IMG/VR virus record: IMGVR_UViG_3300001750_000009
Coordinates: 1-47,530 of that record
Length of the DNA stretch: 47,530 nt
Reading direction: 5' to 3' (one strand)
Source of the DNA: a virus
In this document: positions 46,856-47,530 of the stretch, piece after piece
How positions within the stretch are numbered: the stretch's first letter is position 1
Layout: every line of letters begins with the position of its first letter
The notes under the pieces: model-generated
Databases searched by the model: none
What the model was told of the DNA's origin: nothing
The model's input: only the letters and a program-made list of their open reading frames with translations
Position numbers and translations under genes: made by a program

Positions 46856-47530
46856 TTATCTTTCCCTTTCACGTTTACTCGGTTTTAATGACCGCATACT
46901 CTGTTTAATAGACCGTTTTGTAATTGGCCTGACAATGCGTGATATTTTTTTGCGCTTCACTTCTATATTGAAGTCCCTTATATCGGCCAAAATGTCAACT
47001 TTATCTTTTGTATTTCGCTTGCCTGGGGGTTTAGAATAAAATCTTTTATATCGTTTATATAATTCACTCCGTTTTTCTTTATACCGCTCCATCGTTTTGT
47101 ATTCATTCCATTGGATTTCGCGCTTCTCTGAAATGCCTGTAGGATTGAAGGACAGCCAGCGCAACATCATATCGTACGTGTCGCCCTTAAGCCGATCCTT
47201 GCCAAAGAAAACAGGCGAACCGCTTCTTGTGGTAACACCTTCCCTTGATTCACGCAAACCCCGGGAAATGTTTCTTGCCGCAACCGGAGCGATCTGCTCA
47301 AATCCCTCGCGGTAAAAACCTTTTGTAAGATTTTTTGTGCCGTCCCATATGTCTGCTACAACATTACCGGGAGCTCCGAACCAGTCAAGGGTTGTTTCTG
47401 GAACATCAAACCTTGTAGCGAGACTGCCTTTTAAGGATATCCCAAGCAGTCCGGGTAATCCGTACCTTGCCAGCTTACCGCCGCCAAATGCATCCTCCGC
47501 CCACTTGATCATTTCTTCTTCTGGATCGTC
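46856..47530 (-). CDS. large polyvalent virion protein, C-terminal part
   Basis: The frame is open to the right edge, so the start is outside; an internal Met at 47512 is not a start. The visible ~225 residues include LGISLKGSLATRFDVPETTLDWFGAPG, EGFEQIAPVAARNISRGLRESREGVTTRSGSPVFFG and LRWLSFNPTGISEKREIQW, which match the LPD38-like domain in giant phage polyvalent proteins that are carried in the head or ejected with DNA. The last 60 residues are very basic. Part of the late operon that presumably continues on the other side of the window edge. Confidence 0.7.
   Translation of the reverse strand, partial: DDPEEEMIKWAEDAFGGGKLARYGLPGLLGISLKGSLATRFDVPETTLDWFGAPGNVVADIWDGTKNLTKGFYREGFEQIAPVAARNISRGLRESREGVTTRSGSPVFFGKDRLKGDTYDMMLRWLSFNPTGISEKREIQWNEYKTMERYKEKRSELYKRYKRFYSKPPGKRNTKDKVDILADIRDFNIEVKRKKISRIVRPITKRSIKQSMRSLKPSKRERER

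Noticed and set aside
46856-47512. Met at 47512 as the start of a 218-aa protein
   Set aside because: The frame stays open to the right edge and the sequence matches the end of a much larger protein.
1-47530. Diversity-generating retroelement behind the fibre duplication
   Set aside because: No reverse transcriptase or template/variable repeat pair was seen; the copies differ throughout, not just at adenines.
1-47530. Integrase, transposase or insertion sequence
   Set aside because: No protein with recombinase motifs and no terminal inverted repeats around a transposase were found.

Overview
The window is most of the genome of a tailed double-stranded DNA phage (Caudoviricetes). It was read from sequence alone. 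The virion set has a P22/podovirus flavour: large and small terminase, a long portal, a scaffold, a ~300-residue capsid protein with a cement protein, two small head-tail adaptors, a nozzle-like tail protein, collar-type fibres, and the C-terminal end of a very large polyvalent internal virion protein. No tape measure, sheath or tail-tube gene was seen. The DNA is AT-rich. The host is probably a Gram-negative bacterium: there are Sec signal peptides, lipoboxes, a small spanin-like lipoprotein and a sigma-54-like promoter. The dockerin-type repeat, LVIVD propeller and parallel beta-helix proteins would fit an anaerobe such as a Desulfobacterota member, but that is inference. A late transcription unit appears to leave the left edge and re-enter at the right edge, and both edges cut a gene, so the window looks like a permuted genome opened inside the late operon with some sequence missing.

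Layout. 1-16,300 (minus): late head and tail genes, from terS and terL leftward through portal, a GroES-like co-chaperonin, scaffold, cement and capsid, adaptors, two paralogous fibres and the nozzle-like protein, to a cut GNAT gene. 16,301-16,667: a control region with a 17-bp tandem repeat and a sigma-54-like promoter. 16,668-17,888 (plus): five small unknown genes, two of them paralogous. 17,892-31,306 (minus): the replication, recombination and metabolism operon. It holds an XRE repressor, a TolA-like coiled-coil protein, a zinc-binding possible SSB, a metallo-beta-lactamase-fold protein, a RecD2 helicase split into two genes, a CHC2-TOPRIM-D5 primase-helicase, a GTGAC iteron region that is a candidate origin, a ribbon-helix-helix protein, a PD-(D/E)XK-like nuclease, MazG, a DUF1937-like protein and many small Cys-rich proteins. 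31,324-31,475: a repressor switch with divergent consensus promoters and a 28-bp perfect palindrome. 31,508-38,581 (plus): about 20 small early or accessory genes, many with zinc ribbons, plus a radical SAM enzyme with a Cys-rich C-terminus, a GC-rich structured intergenic element, and a gene pair joined by an A AAA AAG slippery site. 38,585-47,530 (minus): lysis genes (two small membrane proteins, a lipoprotein, an M23 endolysin), a run of exported fibre-like or beta-helix proteins with signal peptides, small structural proteins, a Tad2-like anti-Thoeris protein, and the end of the large virion protein.

The repressor next to perfect divergent promoters suggests a temperate or repressor-controlled lifestyle, yet no integrase, recombinase or partition gene is visible; it may lie in the missing part. 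Tandem duplication recurs: the two fibres, three pairs of small genes and a duplicated zinc ribbon. The best candidates for new biology are the radical SAM locus with its upstream RNA-like element, the apparent -1 frameshift fusion, the exported-protein cassette in the late operon and the iteron region. Several real genes shorter than 60 codons were found by reading and are included.
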